DNA of 64,000 nucleotides from Bryobacterales bacterium. Its GTDB lineage: Bacteria > Acidobacteriota > Terriglobia > Bryobacterales > Bryobacteraceae. The stretch lies in the NCBI GenBank assembly GCA_016721425.1, contig JADKID010000017.1, forward strand, positions 1-64,000. Direction: 5' to 3'. Positions within the stretch are counted from its first letter, which is position 1; every line of letters begins with the position of its first letter. Below the pieces are notes generated by a model. That model worked only from the letters and a program-made list of their open reading frames with translations, did no database searches and was not told where the DNA came from. Made by a program: the position numbers and the translations under genes. Below, piece by piece: positions 8,918-16,176 of the stretch.

Positions 8918-9863
8918 TACCGCCCACGCCACCCGCCCCATCGCCCGCCGCCGCTGGCTCGCCGGCCTAGGCATTGGTGTCGCCGGAGTCGGCGCCGGCC
9001 TCGCCTACAAGGCCGCCCCCATGTTCTGGCGCCAGTTCGCCAGCGAGCTCGGCCACCCCATCCTCCCCGCCCCCCATCGCCCCGATCTCGCCGCCTGGCC
9101 CAATACCGGCATCCACGCCGCCTGGCTCGGCCACGCCACCGTCTACCTCAAAATCGACGGCTTCACCATCCTCACGGACCCCGTCTTCTCCCGCTGGATC
9201 GGCCTCAACCTCGGCCCCCTCACGCTTGGCATGAAACGCCTCGTCGAGCCCGCCATCGAACTCGAATCCGTCCCCAAGCCCGATCTGATCCTCCTCTCCC
9301 ACGCCCACATGGATCACTTCGATATCCCCACCCTCCGCGCCATGGAAAACCCGCAACAGCAGGTGGTCACCGCCCGCGCCACGTCCGATCTCCTCCGCGT
9401 CCCCCGCTACCAGCGCGTTCAGGAGGTTGGTTGGGGCGAAGAGGTCCGCGTCGGCCCCGCCACCATCCGCGCCATCCAGGTCAACCACTGGGGCGCCCGC
9501 ATGCGCACCGATACCTGGCGCGGCTACAACGGCTACGTCATCCAGATCGGTAAGCGCCGCGTCCTCTTCGCCGGCGATACCGCCCAAACCGATCTCTTCC
9601 GCCACGTCGGCGGAGCCGAGCTCGCCCTCATGCCCATCGGCGCCTACAACCCCTGGATCCGCTTCCACTGCAACCCCGAACAGGCCTGGCAAATGGCCAA
9701 TGACGCCCGCGCCGACGTCATCCTCCCCGTCCACTTCCAGACCTTCCACCTCAGCCAGGAACCCTCCACCGAGCCCATCCACCGCATCCTCAACGCCGCC
9801 GGAGCCTCCGCCTCCACCCGCGTCCCCCTCCGCGCCATCGGCCAGTCCCTCCACCTGGCCTGA
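8907..9863 (+). CDS. MBL-fold metal-dependent hydrolase (UlaG/NAPE-PLD-like)
   Basis: A 318-residue metallo-beta-lactamase-fold protein of the L-ascorbate-lactonase/NAPE-PLD-like group. An N-terminal basic region and hydrophobic segment (RRRWLAGLGIGVAGVGAGLA) suggests a Tat-like export signal or membrane anchor. The metal motif is SHAHMDHFD. Other family landmarks are WLGHATVYLKIDGFTILTDP, the downstream VNHWGAR, FAGDTAQTD and ADVILPVHFQTF. The start is GTG inside the 3' end of the oxidoreductase gene. A degraded copy of its last ~110 codons lies at 13482-13739, on the other side of the accessory cassette. Confidence 0.88.
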   Translation: MAIDTAHATRPIARRRWLAGLGIGVAGVGAGLAYKAAPMFWRQFASELGHPILPAPHRPDLAAWPNTGIHAAWLGHATVYLKIDGFTILTDPVFSRWIGLNLGPLTLGMKRLVEPAIELESVPKPDLILLSHAHMDHFDIPTLRAMENPQQQVVTARATSDLLRVPRYQRVQEVGWGEEVRVGPATIRAIQVNHWGARMRTDTWRGYNGYVIQIGKRRVLFAGDTAQTDLFRHVGGAELALMPIGAYNPWIRFHCNPEQAWQMANDARADVILPVHFQTFHLSQEPSTEPIHRILNAAGASASTRVPLRAIGQSLHLA

Positions 9864-9886
9864 GTCCGCGTCGGGAGCGATTTCTC

Positions 9887-9915
9887 TTGACACCTTCACG
9901 CGCCTGCCCCACACT
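9887..9915 (+). promoter_or_regulatory. Possible sigma-70-type promoter of the accessory cassette
   Basis: A perfect TTGACA lies at 9887-9892. Seventeen bases downstream is CACACT (9910-9915), which matches the -10 consensus at only three positions. It sits in the ~200-base gap upstream of the tandem-repeat protein gene (start 10064). A short CGGAGG/CCTCCG hairpin lies further downstream in the leader. The -35 match is convincing but the -10 is weak. Confidence 0.35.
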
Positions 9916-10063
9916 TCATCTACCCTGGGGCTTCCGCGGAGGATCGAACTTCCTCCGTTCGAAGCAAGCAGTATCCTTCGTCGGCTAACCTGGCACGCCG
10001 CTGGTGTTCGTCCAGCGTGGACCCCGCTACGCCACAGGAATCTGATTCTGAAAAGGTGCAAGT

Positions 10064-11329
10064 ATGCCCAACCTCATCGGCGAAACAGACGACCCGAATC
10101 TCGCCGCGGTCCACGGCTCCCATAGCGGCGAAGGCGGATCGGGCGTCCTCGGCGACTCGGCAACTGGCATCGGCATCGACGCCCGGACCGATAGTGGTCC
10201 AGCCGCGCTGCGGGGCACTCACACCGGGCCCGGCGGACCCGGCGTGCTCGGCGTCAGCAAAGCCAACGGAGTCTGGGGGAAAAGCACTGGCGACGGCCTC
10301 GGCTCCGCCGGCGTCTTCGGCGAAGCCATCGATGGTCCCGGTGTCTCCGGTTCCAGTCTGGGCTCCGTGGGCGTCGACGCCAAATCGGAAAACGGACCGG
10401 CCGCCCTGCGCGCCGTCCACGCCGGCAAGGGCGGACCCGGTGTACTCGGCGTGAGCAAGGCCGTTGGCGTCTGGGGCAAAAGCACCGGCGACGGCCTCGG
10501 CTCCTCCGGTGTCTTCGGCGAAGCCATTGATGGCCCCGGCGTTTCCGGAATCAGCCAGAGTTCGGTCGGCATCGACGCCAAATCCAACAACGGGCCGGCC
10601 GCTCTGCGGGCCGTCCACGCCGGCGCCGGCGGGCCTGGCGTCCTCGGCGTGAGCAAGGCCGTGGGCGTGTGGGGCAAGAGCACCGGCGACGGACTCGGCT
10701 CCTCCGGTGTCTTTGGCGAAGCCATTGACGGACCAGGCGTCTCCGGTACCAGTGTCAGCTCGGTCGGCATCGACGCCAAAACGCAAAGCGGGCCGGCTGC
10801 GCTGCGGGCCGTCCACAAAGGCGGAGGCGTCGCCGGTCTCTTCGGAGGAGATGTGCATGTCACCCGCAACCTCCTCGTCGACGGCGACATCGTCGTCAAG
10901 GGCGACATCAACCTCACCAACGCCGATTGCGCAGAAGACTTCGACATCGCCGAAGCCACCGCCGTCGCGCCAGGCACCGTCATGGTGCTCAATGACGCGG
11001 GCTCGCTCACCGAGAGCCTCTACGCCTACGACAAACGCGTCGCCGGCGTCATTTCCGGGGCCGGCGCCTTCAAACCCGGCATCGTCCTCGACAAGCGCGA
11101 TACCGGTGCCGTCCGCCAGCCCATCGCCCTGCTCGGCAAAGTCTATTGCAAGGTCGATGCTCAGTTCAGCCCCATCTCTGTCGGCGATCTGCTGACCACT
11201 TCTCCCACACCCGGCCACGCCATGGCGGCAAGCGACCCCGGAAAGGCATTCGGCTCGGTAATTGGCAAAGCGTTGCGTCCCCTCGCCTCCGGCCAGGGTC
11301 TCATCCCCATCCTCATCGCCCTGCAATAG
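10064..11329 (+). CDS. Tandem-repeat protein with IMC/peptidase_G2-like C-terminal domain
   Basis: A 421-residue protein with no signal peptide. Residues about 45-242 are three near-identical 66-residue repeats (GPAALRAVHAG, GGPGVLGVSKAVGVWGKSTG, FGEAIDGPGVSG), with a partial unit before and after. The glycine-rich pattern suggests a trimeric beta-helical or fibre-like rod. The C-terminal ~135 residues (NADCAEDFDIAEA, AYDKRVAGVISGAGAFKPGI, LGKVYCKVDA, GDLLTTSPTPGHAM, GKALRPLASGQGLIPILIAL) match a conserved domain related to the phage tail-fibre intramolecular-chaperone/peptidase_G2 type found in many bacterial repeat proteins. A weak AAGG precedes the ATG. It is first of three genes in the same orientation. 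Its role is unknown; a surface or tail-fibre-like fibre is a guess. Confidence 0.75.
   Translation: MPNLIGETDDPNLAAVHGSHSGEGGSGVLGDSATGIGIDARTDSGPAALRGTHTGPGGPGVLGVSKANGVWGKSTGDGLGSAGVFGEAIDGPGVSGSSLGSVGVDAKSENGPAALRAVHAGKGGPGVLGVSKAVGVWGKSTGDGLGSSGVFGEAIDGPGVSGISQSSVGIDAKSNNGPAALRAVHAGAGGPGVLGVSKAVGVWGKSTGDGLGSSGVFGEAIDGPGVSGTSVSSVGIDAKTQSGPAALRAVHKGGGVAGLFGGDVHVTRNLLVDGDIVVKGDINLTNADCAEDFDIAEATAVAPGTVMVLNDAGSLTESLYAYDKRVAGVISGAGAFKPGIVLDKRDTGAVRQPIALLGKVYCKVDAQFSPISVGDLLTTSPTPGHAMAASDPGKAFGSVIGKALRPLASGQGLIPILIALQ
10196..10852 (+). repeat. 198-bp tandem repeats inside the fibre-like gene
   Basis: Copies begin at 10196, 10394 and 10592, and a truncated fourth at 10790, each exactly 198 bases (66 codons) apart. 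The second and third are the most alike, and differences are mostly at third codon positions and in a short variable stretch near the end of each unit. Perfect register with the reading frame shows expansion by whole units, as expected for unequal recombination or slippage. Confidence 0.9.
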
Positions 11330-11343
11330 CCGGAGCTCAACCA

Positions 11344-12594
11344 ATGAAGAGTCTCCGCCAGGCGATCAGCAAATCGTCGATTCCCGCCATGCGTGTCGTC
11401 CGGGCTGACCTCGCCCTCTCGCTTGGCCTGCGCCAGCCGCTCTCACTCACCGATTTGACGCGGTTCTTCGAGCAGCCCGAGACCCGTCACCTCTCCGCCA
11501 ATCTCGACGCCGATGCCCTCCACGGCGCCACTGAGTTCATCATGCGCAGCGACGGCACCTATACCTTTCGCGGCCATCTGAACGCCACAGGCTTCCCCTC
11601 CTTCGCGTTCCGCGTGCAGGCGTCGGTGCATTGCGCCGCCGGCATCGTCATCGTCGTCGAAACACGAGGGCGCGTCTTTGGCTCCGATACCCCGGGACCC
11701 GATCACCGCGAGTGGAACGAGGACGGCGCCAGCGACGCCATTCGCACCTTCTGGCCAGCTCTCCGCCTCGATCCCAAGCTCGCAACCGATCTCGAAAAGA
11801 ACCTCAGCGGCATCACCGGCGCCCTCGTCGACGTCGCTCTCACCGTCGTCAAAACCTACGTCGCCGCCCAATTCTCCGGCATCGTCGGCGCCGTCATCGT
11901 GCTCGGCGGTGAACTCGGCGCCGCCACCGGCGTCACCTTCAGCAATCCGAAACTCCTCGCCGGCGTCACTGTCGCCAGCGGCGTCCTCCTCGTCTTCGGA
12001 CCCGGCGCCATCATCCCCGCCCTCGCCGCCGGTTCTGCCGTCGCCCTCCTCGCCGGAGTCCAGTTCCGCCCAATGAACGATGCCGAGATCGCACTCGCCT
12101 TCCAGGTATTCAAAGGTACCCTGCCGGTGGAACGGATCCTCATCACGAACCTCTACAACCCCACCAACACGGATAACGGCTTCCTGGCCCGCGAATTCAC
12201 CATGCCGGGCATCGCCGATGGCAAGATCCTCGTCAATATGGGCGAAAACTTCGAGCACACGCTCGAACCCGACGTTCAACAAAACGTCCGCGGAGCAGCC
12301 TATCAAGCCGGCGGCCAGGTGCTGATCCACGAACTCATGCATGCCTGGCAAATCCACCACGCCACCTTCCTCCCCGGCCTCCTCTGCCAAGCCCTCACCA
12401 GCGCCAACTACAAATACGACGAGGCGAAGGTCAACCAGCACGCCTCGTGGTCCCAGTCGTTCGACCTCGAAGGCCAGGCTGCCATCATCGACAAGTGGTT
12501 CGGGGCCAACCGGAATGCGCTGGACAGCTTCAGCAGCTTCAACGACCCCAGATTTTTCTACGTCTCGCAGCACATCCGCACGGGCAGGACGTAA
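11344..12594 (+). CDS. Putative zincin metalloprotease with two hydrophobic segments
   Basis: A 416-residue protein. The motif HELMHAWQIHH has histidines at 329, 333 and 339 and glutamate at 330. This is the metzincin ligand spacing, although the usual glycine of HExxHxxGxxH is glutamine. HELMHAWQ also resembles the HExTHxxQ signature of DUF4157-type peptidases. Before it, residues about 160-245 are two long hydrophobic alanine/glycine/valine-rich stretches (VDVALTVVKTYVAAQFSGIV and GVLLVFGPGAIIPALAAGSA) that could insert into membranes. No signal peptide is seen. The ATG at 11344 has GGAG at a suitable distance, 14 bases after the repeat-protein stop. A secreted toxin-like protease is one possibility, but function is not shown. 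Confidence 0.6.
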   Translation: MKSLRQAISKSSIPAMRVVRADLALSLGLRQPLSLTDLTRFFEQPETRHLSANLDADALHGATEFIMRSDGTYTFRGHLNATGFPSFAFRVQASVHCAAGIVIVVETRGRVFGSDTPGPDHREWNEDGASDAIRTFWPALRLDPKLATDLEKNLSGITGALVDVALTVVKTYVAAQFSGIVGAVIVLGGELGAATGVTFSNPKLLAGVTVASGVLLVFGPGAIIPALAAGSAVALLAGVQFRPMNDAEIALAFQVFKGTLPVERILITNLYNPTNTDNGFLAREFTMPGIADGKILVNMGENFEHTLEPDVQQNVRGAAYQAGGQVLIHELMHAWQIHHATFLPGLLCQALTSANYKYDEAKVNQHASWSQSFDLEGQAAIIDKWFGANRNALDSFSSFNDPRFFYVSQHIRTGRT

Positions 12595-12613
12595 ATCAGC
12601 TTCGGGAGAGAGC

Positions 12614-13435
12614 ATGGCGAATGAACTACTCAGAGACCAGGGAGGCCCCGTCCTCCAGAGAGCGAAAATCGTACTCAGCTTTCGCGGTTCCGGCTGGCAG
12701 ACCGGGGCCATCTCCACCACCGACGTCCGCCGCGCCTTCGACGCCGTTCTCGCCAGCCCCTACCTCTCCCACCTGGTTCAGTATCGCGGCATCCGACGGG
12801 CCGAGATCGTTTTTTCAAGCGTGGACACCAGCGACTTGGGCTCGCTGGGCCCCGACCCCCGCAAATTCGTGGCGGGCAACATCTGGCTCCTGCGCGACGA
12901 GGACATCAGGAACGTGGCCCGAGACGCCCTGAAAGCACGGCCGCCTCAAGACAATGAGGAAATGATCTACTTCACCGTAGTCAGCCAGGACCCCATCCCG
13001 ATTGTCGTGGAACAAAAAGACGCCGACGGCTACCACAACACATTCAACGAGGAAGGGACCACTGTCTTCTACGGAGTGCTGCTGCACCAATCGGCCAGCA
13101 CCGTCGAGGAATCGTGGCGCTACCTGCCGGGGATCTTCACCCACGAACTGGTTGAGACATGCACCGACCCGGACGTCAGGTCCGGCTTCATCGTGGACCC
13201 GTTCGGTGAAATCTGTGACATGGGCGAGGAGCGGGCCGTCCGCCTACCCGGCCTGGAACGTGAGATCAAGCTGGCGGTGTATTGGTCTGAATTGAAGCGA
13301 AAGACCGTCACGCCTCTCACCTATTCCCTGCGAGTGGCTCTCGGCAAGCGCGATACAGACTCTGTGCCGGCCGTAAAACCACTACTACAGGGCAAAAGCG
13401 TTAGGGACTTCATCCTGGCAGGCTGCAATCCCTGA
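12614..13435 (+). CDS. Protein with HELVE(T)xTDPD motif, possible metallopeptidase
   Basis: A 273-residue protein without a signal peptide. The centre contains IFTHELVETCTDPD (His177, Glu178, Glu181, Asp185). This HExxE..TDPD pattern recurs in a group of bacterial proteins with a predicted protease-like core. The N-terminal third has GSGWQTGAISTTDVRRAFDA and the C-terminal half SGFIVDPFGEICDMGE. A clear GGGAGAG at 12604-12610 supports the ATG at 12614, 20 bases after the zincin gene. With the other two genes it looks like a three-gene unit. Whether it cleaves anything is unknown. Confidence 0.55.
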   Translation: MANELLRDQGGPVLQRAKIVLSFRGSGWQTGAISTTDVRRAFDAVLASPYLSHLVQYRGIRRAEIVFSSVDTSDLGSLGPDPRKFVAGNIWLLRDEDIRNVARDALKARPPQDNEEMIYFTVVSQDPIPIVVEQKDADGYHNTFNEEGTTVFYGVLLHQSASTVEESWRYLPGIFTHELVETCTDPDVRSGFIVDPFGEICDMGEERAVRLPGLEREIKLAVYWSELKRKTVTPLTYSLRVALGKRDTDSVPAVKPLLQGKSVRDFILAGCNP

Positions 13436-13481
13436 TTTCCGCCGCCGTAGACTCCAGCGTTCCCACGCCATTCTCTCAAGA

Positions 13482-13739
13482 GTCATCCAGCTCGGCAAAC
13501 GTCACGTCGGCGAAGCCGAACTCGCCCTCGTGCCCATCGGCGCCTCCAGCCCCGAACAAGGCTGGCAAACAGCCAGCGACGCCCGCGCCGACGTCATCCT
13601 CCCCGTCCATCTCCAGACCGTCCACCTCAACCAGAAACCCTCCGCCGAGCCCATCCACAGCATCCTCACTGCCGCAGGGGCCTCCGCCGCCACCCGCGTC
13701 CCCCTCCGCGCCATCGGCCAGACCGTGCACCTCGCCTGA
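13482..13739 (+). pseudogene. Decayed duplicate of the MBL hydrolase C-terminus
   Basis: Translating this stretch gives VIQLGKR, then HVGEAELALVPIGA, ADVILPVHLQTVHL and TRVPLRAIGQTVHLA before a TGA. It aligns with the last ~110 codons of the gene at 8907-9863 and ends at the same codon. Two in-frame gaps are visible: the FAGDTAQTD segment is missing after GKR, and about eight residues are missing after PIGA. There is no start and no metal-binding SHAHMDH motif. It is therefore a truncated paralogous remnant rather than a gene. Confidence 0.85.
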
Positions 13740-13860
13740 GCCCTGGGCGGACGCTCCGGCCCCGCGCCACAGCCAGTCGCACCAGCGCAGTTCGATGAAG
13801 GCCAGATCCTGTCCCGTTCCGCGCCAAGCCGGCCGGCAGGACCAGCGATGGCAGTGAAGC

Positions 13861-13887
13861 ATAAGAACAATTATGAACATTTCTTAT
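13861..13887. promoter_or_regulatory. Inverted-repeat operator candidate for parDE
   Basis: ATAAGAA (13861-13867) and TTCTTAT (13881-13887) form an exact 7-bp inverted repeat in an unusually AT-rich stretch. It is about 50 bases upstream of the antitoxin start, just before a TATGAG-like -10. RHH antitoxins normally repress their own promoter through such palindromes, so this is the expected place and kind of site. Binding is inferred. Confidence 0.5.
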
Positions 13888-13934
13888 CCGTGATAGTGTA
13901 TGAGTAGAACTTCAATCCCGGAGGCTGAACACCG

Positions 13935-14201
13935 ATGACCACTGTCACCATCTCACTCCCCGAATCGCTCCGTGAGTTCGTGGACCATCAAGTCAAAAAC
14001 AAGGGCTACGGCAATGTCAGCGAGTTCTTCCGCGGATTGCTCCGTTCCGCGCAGGAGCAAGAGGAAAACAAGCGGCTCGAATCCCTCCTCCTCGAAGGTC
14101 TCGACCGAGGCGGCGACGACCTTGAGATCAACGATCAGTTCTGGAAGAAACTGAAAGCGGAGGCTAGGCAACTCGCAGTCAAGAAGAAGAAGCTTGCATG
14201 A
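13935..14201 (+). CDS. parD: ParD-family antitoxin (ribbon-helix-helix)
   Basis: An 88-residue antitoxin. The N-terminus TTVTISLPESLREFVDHQVK followed by GNVSEFFRGLLRSAQ is the ribbon-helix-helix DNA-binding domain of the CopG/ParD type. The C-terminus is charged (KRLESLLLEGLDRGGDDLEI) and would wrap the toxin. The last four bases overlap the toxin start (ATGA), typical translational coupling. It probably autoregulates through the inverted repeat just upstream. Base composition is more AT-rich than the neighbours, consistent with acquisition along with the adjoining cassette. Confidence 0.9.
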   Translation: MTTVTISLPESLREFVDHQVKNKGYGNVSEFFRGLLRSAQEQEENKRLESLLLEGLDRGGDDLEINDQFWKKLKAEARQLAVKKKKLA

Positions 14202-14521
14202 AGCTCGTCGTCAGACCAGCAGCGCACGCAGACATCCTCAATCAGATAAAACACTATGTTGACGAACTCGCCGATACTGCCGCTGAGCGGTTTGCAGCGG
14301 CGGTTCAAGAAGCTATAGAGCAGATTCAGAAGCAGCCAGGGATTGGAAGCCCGAGAATCATCGACAACCCACGTCTATTTGGCCTTCGATCCTGGCCAGT
14401 TCCCGGATTTGAGGATATCCGCCTCTACTACCTACAACCGCAGCCCAAATTGATCCGCGTGATCCGGGTGCTGCACGGCAAGCGCGACCTCGGCGCGATT
14501 CTCGAGCGCGAGCCGCGTTGA
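14198..14521 (+). CDS. parE: ParE/RelE-superfamily toxin
   Basis: A 107-residue toxin of the ParE group. It shows the fold-typical order: RPAAHADILNQIKHYVDELA helix, AAERFAAAVQEAIEQIQKQP helix, GIGSPRI, LRSWPVPGFEDIRLYYLQP strands, and the terminal IRVIRVLHGKRDLGAILE. ParE proteins inhibit DNA gyrase, and others in the superfamily cleave mRNA. The conserved LRSWPVPGFE...VLHGKRD pattern favours ParE. It overlaps the antitoxin by four bases. No lesion is visible, so the pair is predicted to be active. Confidence 0.9.
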   Translation: MKLVVRPAAHADILNQIKHYVDELADTAAERFAAAVQEAIEQIQKQPGIGSPRIIDNPRLFGLRSWPVPGFEDIRLYYLQPQPKLIRVIRVLHGKRDLGAILEREPR

Positions 14522-14782
14522 TTTCGCTTCCTCCACCCTCACGTCCCCAATTCCGCTGGTGAAAACAAACTCGTTCACACGCCTTTTTTCGCATATTCCT
14601 CAACAACTTAACCCATCCAGCTCTTGACACCCCAAGGTAAGCTCGTCTGTAGGGGATGACTTCGCTGCGCAGCTTCGATCCCTTCGCCTTCAGTAGAGCG
14701 TCAGCCGCAAAGACGTGGCTGATTCCCCTAGCGGGCCGCCGTTTAGGACGGCGCGTCATAGACCGGTTCTCATCCCGATCAG
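14522..14782. other. Intergenic gap with no gene recognised
   Basis: About 260 bases between the toxin stop and the terminator of the minus-strand transporter gene. It contains a TTGACA at 14624-14629 without a good -10, and a small hairpin around 14739-14756 (CGCCGT/ACGGCG) followed by a T-arm-like GGTTCTCATCCC. I found no coding frame with recognisable content and no complete tRNA. Confidence 0.5.
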
Positions 14783-14786
14783 CTCG

Positions 14787-14815
14787 AAAAAATTCGGGGC
14801 CTCTCCGGAGGCCCC
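14787..14815 (-). terminator. Rho-independent terminator of the MFS transporter gene
   Basis: A perfect 8-bp stem GGGGCCTC/GAGGCCCC with a 4-base loop lies at 14796-14815. Read on the minus strand, it is followed by GAA and then a run of six T (14792-14787). It sits about 40 bases beyond the stop of the minus-strand transporter, the classic intrinsic terminator arrangement. Confidence 0.85.
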
Positions 14816-14856
14816 GGGCGATTACCTGCCCCACGGTGTCCGTCGGGCGTCCGATT

Positions 14857-16167
14857 TCAACGACCCGCTTCTACTTCGCCCGGTACGCGCCGCACCAGCA
14901 GCGCCGCCACGGCCAGGAAGAAGCCGCCCATCAACACCGCCGCCAGGCGGTTGCCGCCCAGCAGGTGTGTCATCACCTGACCAAATGCCAGGGAGGCCAC
15001 AATCTCCGGGAGGACGATGAAGAAATTGAATATGCCCATGTAAACGCCCGTGCGCTCCGCCGGCAACGACGCCGACAACAGCGCATACGGCATCGAAACA
15101 GTGCTCGCCCATGCGATGCCAACTCCGGTCATCGAGAGCAGCAGCAGCTTCGGCTCGTGGATCACACCCACCGAGAGCAACCCCGCGGCCCCGGCCAGCA
15201 GGCACACCGAATGTGTCAGCCGCCGTCCAAACCGCTCGGCCAGCCCCGGCAGGAAAAACGCGAACACAAACGTGATCACGCTATACATCCCGAAGCACAG
15301 CCCTGCCCACTCGACGCCCTGTTGGAAGAGCGGGCTCTTCTCGTCCGGCGCCCCGAATACATTGCGGGCCACCGCCACCGGGAAGTAGAGCCACATGCAA
15401 AACAAGCCGAGCCACGTGCAGATCTGCACCGGCGCCAGCCGCTTCATCACCAGCGGCATATCCTTCGCGGCTTTCAGGATCTCAGCGGCAAACGCACCAA
15501 CGCCCTTAGTGTCTTCATTCTTCCGCCGAAATGCCGCCAGGTCCTCCGGAGGATACTCCTTCGTCGTCACAATCGTGTACAGCACACCCCCGAAAAACGC
15601 CGCCGCTCCCACGTAAAACGACAGCTTGACGCTCATCGGAATCGTGCCGCCGCCCCCGCTGCCCACCACCCCAAACCAGTTCGACATCATCCACGGCAGC
15701 GCCGACGCCACCACAGACCCCAGCCCGATAAACAGGCTCTGCATCGCAAACCCGCGCGTCCGCTGCTCGTCCGGCAGCATGTCCGCCACAAACGCGCGGA
15801 ATGGCTCCATGCTCACGTTGATCGACGCATCCATGATCCACAGCAACCCCGCCGCCATCCACAACGCCGAGGAGTTCGGCATCGCAATCAACGCCAGCGA
15901 GCTCAATATCGCCCCCACCAGAAAGTACGGCCTCCGCCGCCCCAGCGGCCCCCACGTCCGGTCACTCATCGAGCCGATAATCGGCTGCACAATCATCCCC
16001 GTCAGCGGCGCCGCCAGCCACAACATCGGAATGTCTTCCGCCTTGGCGCCCAGATACTCGTAGATGGCGCTCATGTTCGCCATCTGCAAACCCCAGCCAA
16101 ACTGGATGCCCAGAAAGCCGAAGCTCATGTTCCAGATCTGCCAGAAACTCAAACGGGGCTTCTGCAT
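14857..16167 (-). CDS. MFS/GPH-type sugar transporter (maltose-like)
   Basis: A 436-residue inner-membrane protein with about twelve hydrophobic segments. The first cytoplasmic loop has the MFS pattern GSMSDRTWGPLGRRRPYFLVG. The N-terminus (LSFWQIWNMSFGFLGIQFGW, GLQMANMSAIYEYLGA) is characteristic of the glycoside-type MFS group that includes bacterial maltose and oligosaccharide transporters and the SLC45/sucrose carriers. It sits 9 bases downstream of the GH13 gene on the same strand, which supports uptake of the released maltooligosaccharides. A terminator follows. Substrate is inferred from this context. Confidence 0.85.
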   Translation of the reverse strand: MQKPRLSFWQIWNMSFGFLGIQFGWGLQMANMSAIYEYLGAKAEDIPMLWLAAPLTGMIVQPIIGSMSDRTWGPLGRRRPYFLVGAILSSLALIAMPNSSALWMAAGLLWIMDASINVSMEPFRAFVADMLPDEQRTRGFAMQSLFIGLGSVVASALPWMMSNWFGVVGSGGGGTIPMSVKLSFYVGAAAFFGGVLYTIVTTKEYPPEDLAAFRRKNEDTKGVGAFAAEILKAAKDMPLVMKRLAPVQICTWLGLFCMWLYFPVAVARNVFGAPDEKSPLFQQGVEWAGLCFGMYSVITFVFAFFLPGLAERFGRRLTHSVCLLAGAAGLLSVGVIHEPKLLLLSMTGVGIAWASTVSMPYALLSASLPAERTGVYMGIFNFFIVLPEIVASLAFGQVMTHLLGGNRLAAVLMGGFFLAVAALLVRRVPGEVEAGR

Positions 16168-16176
16168 GACAACTCC

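Noticed and set aside
10196..10852. Possible CRISPR array (regular repeats)
   Set aside because: Units are 198 bases, contiguous, in frame and encode protein repeats; there are no unique spacers and no cas genes.
14624..14652. Promoter at the TTGACA near 14624
   Set aside because: The hexamer 17 bases downstream (CTGTAG) matches the -10 at only one position, and no gene follows on the plus strand.
14735..14785. tRNA-like segment with a CGCCGT/ACGGCG hairpin and GGTTCTCATCCC resembling a T-arm
   Set aside because: The T-loop lacks the usual RA pattern, no acceptor stem pairs, and no anticodon arm of 5 bp plus 7-base loop can be drawn; it is not a tRNA gene on present evidence.
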